64,000 bases of DNA. Source: Flavobacterium cupreum (GTDB lineage Bacteria > Bacteroidota > Bacteroidia > Flavobacteriales > Flavobacteriaceae). Where the stretch lies: NCBI RefSeq assembly GCF_003996965.1, contig NZ_QWDM01000011.1, forward strand, positions 62,001 through 126,000, written 5' to 3'. A program made the translations under genes and the position numbers. Shown piece after piece: positions 35,938 to 44,804 of the stretch (position 1 is its first letter; every line of letters begins with the position of its first letter). The notes beneath the pieces are model-generated. The model did not search any database. It was not told the DNA's origin and saw only the letters and a program-made list of their open reading frames with translations.

Positions 35938-38181
35938 ATGAGGAACTTTACTATAGTTATTTTCTTTGTCCTGTTAGTTACAGGCTGTAAAATAAAGCTA
36001 AATAATAATAACAGCAAAAAAGATGTTTTTGTGGGCCATGTTGATCCTTTTATAGGAACTGGCGGTCACGGACATACGTATCCGGGTGCGACTGTTCCTT
36101 TCGGCATGCTTCAGGTAAGTCCCGATAATGGAATTTCGAGCTGGGACTGGTGTTCCGGTTATCATTATTCCGATTCTATCGTTTCCGGATTCAGTCATTT
36201 ACACCTCAGCGGAACAGGAATCGGCGATCTGGCAGATATCTTATTGATGCCTGTCAATAAAAAACTCGACTTAACAACCAAAACAACTTCACGCGATCAA
36301 TTACCTTATAAATCAAAATACAGTCATGTTAACGAAAAAGCAACACCGGGCACTTACCAGGTTTTTCTTGAAGATCCTAAAATCAATGTAGAATTAACTT
36401 CTTCACAACGCACCGCATTCCACAAATATACCTTTACCAAAAACGATCCGCAGTCTGTGGTCATCGATCTTGGTTTTGCCATTAATTGGGATAAAGCCGT
36501 AAAAACCGGAATTGCCATTGAAGATCAATATACCATAAGCGGCTATCGTTTCAGTACCGGCTGGGCTAAAAACCAGAAAGTATTTTTTGTGGCAAAATTT
36601 TCAAAACCAATTTCTGAATCCGTTTTACTGGCGAATAAACAAATCATTAACGGGACTAAAGCAGATGGGGAAAATACAGCCGCACAATTATTTTTTGAAG
36701 CTGCTAATACGAATGAATTATTGGTAAAAGTAGCCCTTTCTTCTGTTAGTGTGGCCAATGCCAAAGCCAATTTAGACGACGAAAAATCAACTTTTGATAC
36801 TACAAAATCCCAGGCAGCTTCGATTTGGAATAAAGCTTTAAGTAAAATTGAAGTCGAGACCCCGACCGACTCCCTAAAAACAATTTTTTACACCGCGATG
36901 TTCCACGCTCAGGTTGCCCCTGTAACCTATAGTGATAAAAACGGTCAGTTTAGAAAAGAGGATGATCAGATTGCGACAGCAAAAGATTATACCGCTTACT
37001 CGACCTTATCACTATGGGATACTTTCAGGGCCGAAAATCCTTTATTGACTTTACTGGCCCCGGACAAAACTTCAGATATTGTCAACTCGATGCTGGCGTA
37101 TTATGATAATAAAAAAATATTGCCGGTCTGGACGTTGTCTGCCAATGAAACCAATACCATGACAGGGTATCATTCGATTCCGGTTATTGTGGACGCATAT
37201 TTGAAAGGAATCAAAGGTTTTGATGCCGAAAAAGCTTACGAAGCCATGAAAGCGACCATGATGCAGGACGAACGCGGATTGAATTTGTATAAAAAATACG
37301 GTTATATCCCGTACAATTTATTAGATGAATCTGTTACAATCACTTTAGAATATGCTTACGATGACTGGTGTGTGGCACAAATGGCAAAAGCGTTGGGCAA
37401 AAATGATGATTATCAATTTTTCCTGAAACGTTCTAAAGCCTACCAGTTTTTATTCGATGCGAAAACAGGATTCATGAGAGGAAAATCTGAAGACGGGAAG
37501 TCCTGGAACGAGCCTTTCGATGCGAAACATTCCAATCACAGGGAACATACCGATTACACCGAAGGAAATGCCTGGCAGCACAGCTGGTTTGTGCCTCAGA
37601 ATGTTGAAGATTTTATAAAATTACATGGAAGCAATGAAATCTTTACCAAACGTTTAGAGCAGCTTTTTACCGAAAGTTCGGAGATTACCGGAAATAATGT
37701 TTCGGCAGATATTTCCGGATTAATCGGCCAGTATGCTCACGGAAACGAACCAAGCCATCATATTGCCTATATGTTCAATCATGCGAATCAGCCGTGGAGA
37801 ACGCAATACTGGGTGCGTCATATTTTAGATACCCAATACAATACCACACCCAATGGCTTGAGCGGAAACGAAGATTGCGGACAAATGTCGGCCTGGTATG
37901 TTTTCAGTTCCATGGGACTGTATCCGATGAATCCGGCTTCGGGAGCATATGAAATAGGAAGTCCGATTTTCGAAAAAGCAACCATTCATCTTCAGGAAGG
38001 AAAAACTTTTGTCATCGAGGCAGAAAATGTTTCGGCGAAGAATTTCTACATCCAGTCGGCCACCTTAAACGGCGTTGCATTCGATCAGACCGTAATTACA
38101 CATCAGCAGATTTTAAAAGGAGGGAAACTTCATTTTGTAATGGGAGCCCTGCCTAATAAAAACTGGGGAATAAAAAAATAA
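35938..38181 (+). CDS. GH92 alpha-mannosidase (lipoprotein)
   Basis: 747 residues from the ATG at 35938 (MRNFTIVIFF); a TTG 9 nt upstream is rejected. The lipobox LVTGC puts lipidation at about residue 17. GH92 hallmarks are VDPFIGTGGHGHTYPGATVP near the N-terminus, HGNEPSHHIAYMFN and GNEDCGQMSAWYVFSSMG in the catalytic (alpha/alpha)6 domain. GH92 enzymes are calcium-dependent inverting exo-alpha-mannosidases of eukaryotic N-glycans. It probably heads a run with the SSS transporter and GH130, and differs clearly from the second GH92 at 51802. Confidence 0.93.
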   Translation: MRNFTIVIFFVLLVTGCKIKLNNNNSKKDVFVGHVDPFIGTGGHGHTYPGATVPFGMLQVSPDNGISSWDWCSGYHYSDSIVSGFSHLHLSGTGIGDLADILLMPVNKKLDLTTKTTSRDQLPYKSKYSHVNEKATPGTYQVFLEDPKINVELTSSQRTAFHKYTFTKNDPQSVVIDLGFAINWDKAVKTGIAIEDQYTISGYRFSTGWAKNQKVFFVAKFSKPISESVLLANKQIINGTKADGENTAAQLFFEAANTNELLVKVALSSVSVANAKANLDDEKSTFDTTKSQAASIWNKALSKIEVETPTDSLKTIFYTAMFHAQVAPVTYSDKNGQFRKEDDQIATAKDYTAYSTLSLWDTFRAENPLLTLLAPDKTSDIVNSMLAYYDNKKILPVWTLSANETNTMTGYHSIPVIVDAYLKGIKGFDAEKAYEAMKATMMQDERGLNLYKKYGYIPYNLLDESVTITLEYAYDDWCVAQMAKALGKNDDYQFFLKRSKAYQFLFDAKTGFMRGKSEDGKSWNEPFDAKHSNHREHTDYTEGNAWQHSWFVPQNVEDFIKLHGSNEIFTKRLEQLFTESSEITGNNVSADISGLIGQYAHGNEPSHHIAYMFNHANQPWRTQYWVRHILDTQYNTTPNGLSGNEDCGQMSAWYVFSSMGLYPMNPASGAYEIGSPIFEKATIHLQEGKTFVIEAENVSAKNFYIQSATLNGVAFDQTVITHQQILKGGKLHFVMGALPNKNWGIKK

Positions 38182-38219
38182 AAAACAGCGTAACTAACTA
38201 ATAAATAAACATAAAATTA

Positions 38220-40097
38220 ATGGACATTATTGACGTATCAATTATCGTAGCCTACATCCTGCTCTCGGTAGGAATAGGAATCTGGATTTCACGAAAAGCA
38301 TCAAAAGGATTAGATGATTATTTCCTGGGCGGGAAAACCATCAAATGGTATTTCCTTGGACTAAGTAACGGATCAGGAATGTTTGATGTATCAGGAACTT
38401 CCTGGATGATTGGCGTGCTGTTTTTGTATGGCGTAAAAAGTTTTATGTTTATGTGGCTGTGGCCGATCTGGAATCAGATTTTTGTCATGATGTTCCTGGC
38501 CGTCTGGATCAGAAGATCAAAAGTAATGACGGGCTCCGAATGGATTCTAACCCGTTTTGGAAGTGACAGGGCCGGAAAAGCATCGCATATTATCGTGGCT
38601 ATTTTTGCCATCATTTCGACCATTGGTTTTATTGCTTACTTTTTTGAAGGTATCGGAAAATTTGTCACCATTATTCTTCCGTGGGATTTAACCCTTCATT
38701 ATGGCGATTTGATTTTGCTGACTTCAGAGCGGTCTTATGCTTTGATTATTATATTTTTAACTACAATTTACACGGTTAAAGGCGGAATGTTTTCTGTTGT
38801 AGCCACAGAAGTCGTGCAGTATTTAATTATGATTATTGCCGGTGTCCTGATTGCCGGTTATGCTTTTATCAATTATACCGATATTCAGATCAATTCGGTT
38901 ATTACTGAAGAATGGAAAAATGTTTTCTTTGGCTGGCAGTTTGAAACCCAGTGGAGTGATAAATTTCAGACCTTCAATCACCTGATCGATTCTGAAGGTT
39001 ATAAAATGTTTGGTGCTTTTATAGGCATGACTTTATTCAAAGGATTTTTTGCCAGTATTGCAGGCCCGACACCAAGTTATGATTTACAAAGAATTCTTTC
39101 GACCAAATCGGTCAAAGAAGCGGCCTATATGAGCGGTTTTACCAATCTGATTTTATTCATTCCGAGGTATTTGTTAATCACCGGAATTGTGGTCATTGCC
39201 CTGATGAATTTGGCACCGGAATTAAATGCCAATACTGGTTTAACCGGAGCCGATTTAGAATTACTAATGCCAAAGGTGGTGAATTTATATATTCCCGTTG
39301 GAATCAAAGGAATTTTACTGGCGGGCCTACTGGCAGCCTTCATGTCCGGATTCTCTGCTTTCGTAAATGCAGGCCCGGCGTACATTGTCAATGATATTTA
39401 TAAAAAATATTTCAAACCGGTGGCTACCAATGCACATTACATCAAAGTAAGCCAGATTTCTTCTTTCCTTGTAGTGGGACTTGGGGTTTTTATGGGCTTT
39501 TTTGCAGACTCGATCAACTCGCTGACCTTATGGATTACCAGTGCTTTATACGGAGGTTACGTCGCAGCCAATTTCCTGAAATGGATCTGGTGGCGTTTTA
39601 ACGGATGGGGCTATTTCTGGGGAATGTTTGCCGGATTACTGGTTGCTTCTTTTCAATTTATTTTGGGACAGAATAAAGGAAATTTCACACCCGGATCGTT
39701 CCTATATGATTTGTCGGAAGTGCAGGCCATTTATTTGTTTCCTGTCATATTTGGATTTTCTATCTTAGGCTGTCTTTTGGGAACTTTCCTGAGCAAACCA
39801 ACCGATATGGAAGTCTTAAAATCTTTTTATACCAATGTAAGACCCTGGGGATGGTGGAATCCGGTCTACAGAACATTGAAATTAGAAGATCATACTTTCG
39901 AAAAAAATAATGATTTCTACAGGGACATGCTCAATTGCGCCATCGGAATTGTATGGCAGTCGAGTATGATTTTGCTTCCGATATTCTTTATCATCAAAGA
40001 TTATCCAAAAGCAATCGTGGCCCTGGCCGTTTTCCTGGTGACGACAACAATTTTGAAATTTACGTGGTTAGATAAAGTTAGAAAAATAGCGGATTAG
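38220..40097 (+). CDS. Sodium/solute symporter (SSS family)
   Basis: A 625-residue SSS transporter with about 14-15 hydrophobic helices. The N-terminal VGIGIWISRKASKGLDDYFLG block is typical of the family, as is GLLAAFMSGFSAFVNAGPAY in the middle (sodium-site region). The C-terminus is extended by a cytosolic loop and an extra helix pair. SSS members take up sugars, sialic acid or amino acids with Na+. It is placed between GH92 and a cytosolic GH130 phosphorylase, so import of a mannosyl-GlcNAc disaccharide is the simplest hypothesis. Substrate is inferred from context only. Confidence 0.9.
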   Translation: MDIIDVSIIVAYILLSVGIGIWISRKASKGLDDYFLGGKTIKWYFLGLSNGSGMFDVSGTSWMIGVLFLYGVKSFMFMWLWPIWNQIFVMMFLAVWIRRSKVMTGSEWILTRFGSDRAGKASHIIVAIFAIISTIGFIAYFFEGIGKFVTIILPWDLTLHYGDLILLTSERSYALIIIFLTTIYTVKGGMFSVVATEVVQYLIMIIAGVLIAGYAFINYTDIQINSVITEEWKNVFFGWQFETQWSDKFQTFNHLIDSEGYKMFGAFIGMTLFKGFFASIAGPTPSYDLQRILSTKSVKEAAYMSGFTNLILFIPRYLLITGIVVIALMNLAPELNANTGLTGADLELLMPKVVNLYIPVGIKGILLAGLLAAFMSGFSAFVNAGPAYIVNDIYKKYFKPVATNAHYIKVSQISSFLVVGLGVFMGFFADSINSLTLWITSALYGGYVAANFLKWIWWRFNGWGYFWGMFAGLLVASFQFILGQNKGNFTPGSFLYDLSEVQAIYLFPVIFGFSILGCLLGTFLSKPTDMEVLKSFYTNVRPWGWWNPVYRTLKLEDHTFEKNNDFYRDMLNCAIGIVWQSSMILLPIFFIIKDYPKAIVALAVFLVTTTILKFTWLDKVRKIAD

Positions 40098-40134
40098 ATA
40101 AAAGATGCAAGAGCTTTGTCAACGTTAAATACAG

Positions 40135-40241
40135 TTTGTCATTTCGACTGAAAGGAGAAATCACACACGTAACCTGACAAAGATTTAGAGATTTAGATTG
40201 TGGAATTTCTAGTGCGATTTCTCGTTCCTCGAAATGACAAA
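40135..40241. repeat. Family A palindromic repeat, copy 2
   Basis: Left arm TTTGTCATTTCGACTG... (40135-40162) and right arm GATTTCTCGTTCCTCGAAA... (40216-40241) are imperfect reverse complements. It sits between the transporter and GH130, where it would form a long mRNA hairpin. Confidence 0.65.
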
Positions 40242-40285
40242 AGTGAGAGAATAAACAAACAATAAAAAAATAAAAAAATAAAAAA

Positions 40286-41251
40286 ATGAGCACTATTCCC
40301 TGGCAAGACAGACCCGAAAACAGTAATGATGTAATGTGGAGATATTCTGAAAATCCAATTATTGACCGATATGCAATTCCTTCCTCAAACAGTATTTTTA
40401 ACAGTGCCGTTGTACCTTTTGAAGATGGGTTTGCAGGTGTTTTCAGATGTGATAACAAAGCGGTACAAATGAATATTTTTGCCGGTTTCAGTAAAAATGG
40501 TATCGATTGGGATATTAATCATGAACCAATTGTAATGCAGTCGGGTAATACAGAAATGATTGAATCGGCTTATAAATACGATCCGCGTGTGGTATTTATT
40601 GAAGACCGTTACTGGATCACCTGGTGTAACGGGTATAACGGACCTACAATTGGTATCGGTTATACTTTTGACTTTAAAGAATTTTTCCAGTGCGAAAATG
40701 CCTTCCTGCCTTTCAACCGAAACGGTGTTTTATTTCCACAAAAAATAAACGGCAAATACGCGATGTTAAGCCGTCCGAGTGATAACGGACATACGCCTTT
40801 TGGAGACATCTGGATCAGTTACAGCCCTGATATGAAATACTGGGGAGAACACCGACTCGTAATGAAACCAACTCCTTTTGAAGACAGTGCCTGGCAGTGT
40901 ACCAAAGTGGGAGCAGGACCAATTCCGATTCTTACCGAAGAAGGCTGGCTGATGCTGTACCACGGAGTAATCAATACCTGCAACGGTTTCCGTTATGCAA
41001 TGGGAGCAGCCCTTTTGGAAACAGATATTCCTGAAAATGTAAAATACAGAACACAGCCTTATTTGTTAGGTCCGGCAGAGCTTTACGAACAGGTGGGCGA
41101 TGTGCCAAATGTGGTATTCCCATGCGCCGCTTTGCATGATGTGGAAGAAGATAAATTAGCCGTTTATTATGGTGCTGCTGATACCGTGGTGGCCATGGCG
41201 TTCGGTAAATTAAGTGAAGTAATACAATTCACAAAAGATAACAGTTTATAA
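40286..41251 (+). CDS. GH130 beta-1,4-mannosyl-N-acetylglucosamine phosphorylase (probable)
   Basis: A 321-residue five-bladed propeller enzyme without a signal peptide, so cytosolic. GH130 signatures include FNSAVVPFEDGFAGVFR, YDPRVVFIEDRYWITWCNG (Asp in the predicted acid position), FNRNGVLFPQKINGKYAML and GAGPIPILTEEGWLMLYHG. From recollection it resembles the Bacteroides enzymes of the GH130_2 type that phosphorolyse Man-beta-1,4-GlcNAc from the N-glycan core, giving mannose-1-phosphate and GlcNAc. Position after an SSS transporter and beside N-glycan enzymes fits. Mannan-type GH130 enzymes are the alternative. CBM9-like protein begins 3 nt downstream. Confidence 0.85.
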   Translation: MSTIPWQDRPENSNDVMWRYSENPIIDRYAIPSSNSIFNSAVVPFEDGFAGVFRCDNKAVQMNIFAGFSKNGIDWDINHEPIVMQSGNTEMIESAYKYDPRVVFIEDRYWITWCNGYNGPTIGIGYTFDFKEFFQCENAFLPFNRNGVLFPQKINGKYAMLSRPSDNGHTPFGDIWISYSPDMKYWGEHRLVMKPTPFEDSAWQCTKVGAGPIPILTEEGWLMLYHGVINTCNGFRYAMGAALLETDIPENVKYRTQPYLLGPAELYEQVGDVPNVVFPCAALHDVEEDKLAVYYGAADTVVAMAFGKLSEVIQFTKDNSL

Positions 41252-41254
41252 AAA

Positions 41255-42325
41255 ATGACGCAAATTAAAAGCAAGTTATTGGTACTGATTGCAGGGTGTT
41301 TTTCTTTGTCTGGCTTTGCTCAGTCAGGCAAGGGGATTACACCTAAAACGTATGTGGCGTCAAAGACAGCAAATTCAATTGTAATTGATGGGGATGATTC
41401 GGATGCTGCCTGGAGTAAAGCAGAATGGACGGATCTTTTTGAAGATATCGAAAATAACGTAAAACCGAAATATGGCACAAAAGTAAAAATGCTCTGGGAT
41501 GAAACCAATTTTTATATTTTAGCTAAGGTTGAGGAACCACATGTCTGGGCGAATTTAAAACAACGCGATACGATTATTTTTTACAACAATGATTTTGAAG
41601 TTTTTATTGACCCCGATAGCGACACTTTTAATTATTACGAATTAGAAATTAATGCATTAAATACCGCCTGGGATCTGTTTTTGTCAAAACCTTACAGAGA
41701 AAATGATAATGTTGTTTTAAACGACTGGAATATTCCGGGGCTGAAATCCGCGGTAAAAATCAAAGGAACGCTGAATAACCCCAACGATACTGATGAAGGC
41801 TGGGTGTTGGAAATGGCCATTCCCTGGGCATCTTATAAAACGTCTTACTTTGACAAAAATGTACCCGCAGATAAATTCTGGCGCGTTAATTTTTCCAGAG
41901 TAAACTGGCAGCACACCTTAACCGAAAAAGGGTACGAACGCAAAAAAGGTACAGATGGTAAATTTTTACCGGAGTACAATTGGGTGTGGTCGCCAATGGG
42001 CGTCATCAATATGCATGAACCGGAAAAATGGGGCTATGTTTATTTTTCTTCCAAAGAAGGAAAAGACAGTTTTACCATCCCGCAGGATGAAAAAGTAAAA
42101 TGGGAACTGTACTCACTTTACAGGGCACAAAAAGAATATTATCAAAAGAACAATACATGGGCAACGTCTCTGGCAAATCTAACGAAAGAACCGATTAGCC
42201 TTGACACTAAAGTTTTAAAACCGAAACTGGAAAACCACGCCACCGGATTTAATATTGCAATAAAAAGTCCATTTTCAGATAAAACATTTATTATCAGACA
42301 AGATGGTAAAATTATAACCAACTAA
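41255..42325 (+). CDS. Secreted CBM9-like carbohydrate-binding protein
   Basis: 356 residues with a signal peptide (LLVLIAGCFSLSGFAQ, cleavage near residue 23). A CBM9_1/DUF1083-like domain covers about residues 30-235, seen in IVIDGDDSDAAWSKAEWTDL, VKMLWDETNFYILAKVEEPH and DFEVFIDPDSD. The C-terminal 120 residues have no assignment. CBM9 modules bind glycan reducing ends; the stand-alone form is common in Bacteroidota loci and its exact role is unknown. It overlaps operon-style with GH130 upstream (3-nt gap) and the lipoprotein downstream (7-nt gap). Confidence 0.78.
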   Translation: MTQIKSKLLVLIAGCFSLSGFAQSGKGITPKTYVASKTANSIVIDGDDSDAAWSKAEWTDLFEDIENNVKPKYGTKVKMLWDETNFYILAKVEEPHVWANLKQRDTIIFYNNDFEVFIDPDSDTFNYYELEINALNTAWDLFLSKPYRENDNVVLNDWNIPGLKSAVKIKGTLNNPNDTDEGWVLEMAIPWASYKTSYFDKNVPADKFWRVNFSRVNWQHTLTEKGYERKKGTDGKFLPEYNWVWSPMGVINMHEPEKWGYVYFSSKEGKDSFTIPQDEKVKWELYSLYRAQKEYYQKNNTWATSLANLTKEPISLDTKVLKPKLENHATGFNIAIKSPFSDKTFIIRQDGKIITN

Positions 42326-42332
42326 ACCGACT

Positions 42333-43409
42333 ATGAAACTACCAAAACTATTACTTTTTATATGGGCTTTAAGTCTTTTTTCGTGTGCCAAAAAGGAGGA
42401 AACTACTTTTAAATTTGGGGTATGGATTACTGCCGACGCCAAAAGAACCGATGAAGAGTACGCCAAAGAATTCAAAAAATACAAAGATGGCGGTATCGAT
42501 GAGGTTTTGATCAATACCAATACCGATCCCAAACTCTTAGGAAGATTAGTGCCAATAGCCAAAGAAAAAGGACTAAAAGTACACGCCTGGATTATGGCCA
42601 TGAACCGCCCCAACGATTCTGTAGCCTTACAGCATCCGGACTGGTATCAGGTCAGTAAAGACGGAAAGTCCTGTTTTGACAATCGCCCTTATGTAGACTA
42701 TTACCAATGGCTTTGTCCGACAAAAAAAGAATCCAGAGCGCATGTTTTGGGCCTTGTAGAAGGTCTGGCTAAAGTAGAAGGCATCGAAAGTGTACATCTG
42801 GACTACATTCGTTTTCCGGACATCTTTTTGCCGATCAGTTTACTTCCAAAATACAATTTGGTGCAGGACGAAGAATTACCGCAATTTGATTTCTGCTATT
42901 GTGACGCCTGTGTCAGTAAATTCGAAAAAGAACATCATAAAAATCCAAAAACAAGCCACAACACGGCCATTGACATGGAGTGGAAAAACTTCAGGCTAAA
43001 TGCGATAAAAGCAGTCGTTGATGATGCTTATAAAATTGCGCACAAACACCATGTAAAATTAACGGCAGCCGTATTCCCTTATCCTGAAATGGCGGATCAC
43101 ATGGTGCGCCAGCGTTGGGATAAATGGAATATCGATGAGGTATATCCAATGATTTACCATAGTTTTTATAACGAGCAAATTGACTGGGTGGGTTATGCGA
43201 CAAAACAGGGAGTTACTGATTTAGAAGGAAAAAAGACAAAAATCAATACGGGAATTTATATCCCGGGATTAAAATCAGATGCCGAACTTAAGGAAGCCAT
43301 TTTACTGGCAAAAAAGAACTGTGCAACAGGGGTTTCTTTCTTTGACGGGAATGCATTATCCGATGGTAATTTAAAGACCATCGCTGCAACAAAAGCCAGT
43401 TTAAAATAG
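42333..43409 (+). CDS. GHL10/DUF4015-like TIM-barrel lipoprotein, putative glycosidase
   Basis: 358 residues with a lipobox (LFSCAKK, Cys near residue 18). It has a TIM-barrel look with beta strands ending in acidic residues: GIDEVLINTNTDP, GLKVHAWIMAMNRP and the diagnostic GIESVHLDYIRFPD, then WNIDEVYPMIYHSFY. Four Cys in FCYCDACVSKF may bind metal or form disulfides. Families of this shape (GHL10, DUF4015) are putative glycoside hydrolases with little biochemistry. In a locus where no GH18 or GH85 endo-enzyme is seen, it is a candidate for an undescribed glycan-cleaving activity, but that is inference. Confidence 0.6.
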   Translation: MKLPKLLLFIWALSLFSCAKKEETTFKFGVWITADAKRTDEEYAKEFKKYKDGGIDEVLINTNTDPKLLGRLVPIAKEKGLKVHAWIMAMNRPNDSVALQHPDWYQVSKDGKSCFDNRPYVDYYQWLCPTKKESRAHVLGLVEGLAKVEGIESVHLDYIRFPDIFLPISLLPKYNLVQDEELPQFDFCYCDACVSKFEKEHHKNPKTSHNTAIDMEWKNFRLNAIKAVVDDAYKIAHKHHVKLTAAVFPYPEMADHMVRQRWDKWNIDEVYPMIYHSFYNEQIDWVGYATKQGVTDLEGKKTKINTGIYIPGLKSDAELKEAILLAKKNCATGVSFFDGNALSDGNLKTIAATKASLK

Positions 43410-43445
43410 TATTTTTCCGGTATATTTCATTTAAAAAGTAAACAT

Positions 43446-44468
43446 ATGTCAAATAGAAGAGATTTTATAAAAAAAACAACTTTAGGCACACTGGCCCTAA
43501 GTTCGGTTTTAGGCTATAGCGGATTTGCAAAAAATAAAGAAGAAGAAACAGAAATAGAAAATCCAATAAAAAAGCAAAAAAAACCGGTGATCATTTCAAC
43601 ATGGAACCATGGTTTACCTGCCAATCAGGAAAGCTGGAAAGAATTACAAGCCGGAAAATCAGCCTTAGACGCCATTGAAGCCGGTATGAAAATTCCTGAA
43701 GCAGATCCGAATGTCCGAAGTGTTGGTTATGGTGGATATCCGGATCGCGAAGGGAAAGTAACTTTGGATGCCTGCATCATGGACCATAACAGCAATTGTG
43801 GTTCGGTTTGTTTTCTGCAAGGCATTATGCATCCGATTTCGGTAGCCAAAAGAGTATTGCAGAATACACCTCACGTGATGCTGGCCGGACAGGGCGCACT
43901 TCAGTTTGCACTGGCCGAAGGTTTTAAGGAAGAGAATCTACTGACGCCGGAATCTGAAAAAGACTGGAAAAAATGGCTGGAAGATTCCAAATATAAACCG
44001 GTTATCAATATAGAAAATCACGATACCATAAGCATGCTAATGTTAGATAAAGACGGTAATCTGTCCGGAGGCTGTACCACAAGTGGAGCTGCCTGGAAGA
44101 TGCACGGTCGCGTCGGTGACTCCCCAATCATCGGCGCGGGTCTTTTTCTTGATAATGAAGTAGGAGCTGCTGCCGCAACGGGTTTAGGTGAAGCAGTAAT
44201 CAGAACTGCCGGAAGCGCCATGGTAGTCGAATTGATGCGTCAGGGAAAATCACCTTTTGATGCCTGCAAGGAAATTACAGAACGTATTTACAACAAACAT
44301 AAAAACCATAAAGACATGGAATACCTGCAGGTCGGATTTATCGCCCTGAATAAAAACGGGGAACATGCCGGTTACAGCTTAAGATCCGGATTTAACTACG
44401 CCGTTTCTGACGAGGAAAAAGGACACCGAATGGAAGATGCGAAGTTTAAAATGTCGTGGGATAAATAA
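43446..44468 (+). CDS. N4-(beta-N-acetylglucosaminyl)-L-asparaginase (glycosylasparaginase)
   Basis: 340 residues with a Tat-like leader (NRRDFIKKTTLGTLALSS), so periplasmic. It is an Ntn hydrolase: the self-cleavage site is HDTISM, with Thr194 (codon 44025-44027) the predicted nucleophile of the beta chain. SGGCTTSGAAWKMHGRVGD and GAGLFLDNEVGAAAATGLGE form the substrate and autoprocessing region, as in the Elizabethkingia meningoseptica enzyme. It splits the GlcNAc-Asn linkage left when an N-glycoprotein has been degraded, releasing aspartate, ammonia and GlcNAc. Its presence here ties the locus to glycoprotein N-glycans. Confidence 0.93.
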   Translation: MSNRRDFIKKTTLGTLALSSVLGYSGFAKNKEEETEIENPIKKQKKPVIISTWNHGLPANQESWKELQAGKSALDAIEAGMKIPEADPNVRSVGYGGYPDREGKVTLDACIMDHNSNCGSVCFLQGIMHPISVAKRVLQNTPHVMLAGQGALQFALAEGFKEENLLTPESEKDWKKWLEDSKYKPVINIENHDTISMLMLDKDGNLSGGCTTSGAAWKMHGRVGDSPIIGAGLFLDNEVGAAAATGLGEAVIRTAGSAMVVELMRQGKSPFDACKEITERIYNKHKNHKDMEYLQVGFIALNKNGEHAGYSLRSGFNYAVSDEEKGHRMEDAKFKMSWDK

Positions 44469-44804
44469 TACCTGTTTGTCATTTCAACCGAAGGAGACTC
44501 GAGCGATGCGAACAGGCGAAGTAAATCACACTAGGTGATCGACAAAGTTTGACGATTTGTTATAAAGGCACTTGTTATGTCATTTCGACGTAAGGAGAAA
44601 TCACATCCAGAGAGCGACGTACTGTATGTCTTCACTTTATGTGATTTCTCCTTACGTCGAAATGACAAGCAGAAAATAAATTTTAAACACATAGAAACAT
44701 AGATTTTTTCTCTCACAAAGATTTAAATAAAGGCCATACCATTTTTTAGACTTTTAAAATCTATCCCGATAGCTATCGGGCTATGTGTTCAAATAAAAAC
44801 AAAG
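44469..44804. repeat. Intergenic palindromes incl. family A copy 3, a perfect 29-bp inverted repeat
   Basis: These 336 bases have no supported gene. At 44475-44520 lies a worn family A arm. At 44578-44606 and 44639-44667 the arms are perfect reverse complements over 29 bp with a 32-nt loop. A perfect 16-bp palindrome, CCCGATAGCTATCGGG, sits at 44765-44780, 24 nt before the GH2 start. In RNA these would be very stable hairpins between the glycosylasparaginase gene and the long GH2-GH3 run, and may limit readthrough or stabilise 3' ends. Confidence 0.75.

Noticed and set aside
44531..44716. 61-codon reverse frame between asparaginase and GH2 genes
   Set aside because: It covers the perfect 29-bp inverted repeat and has no protein character.
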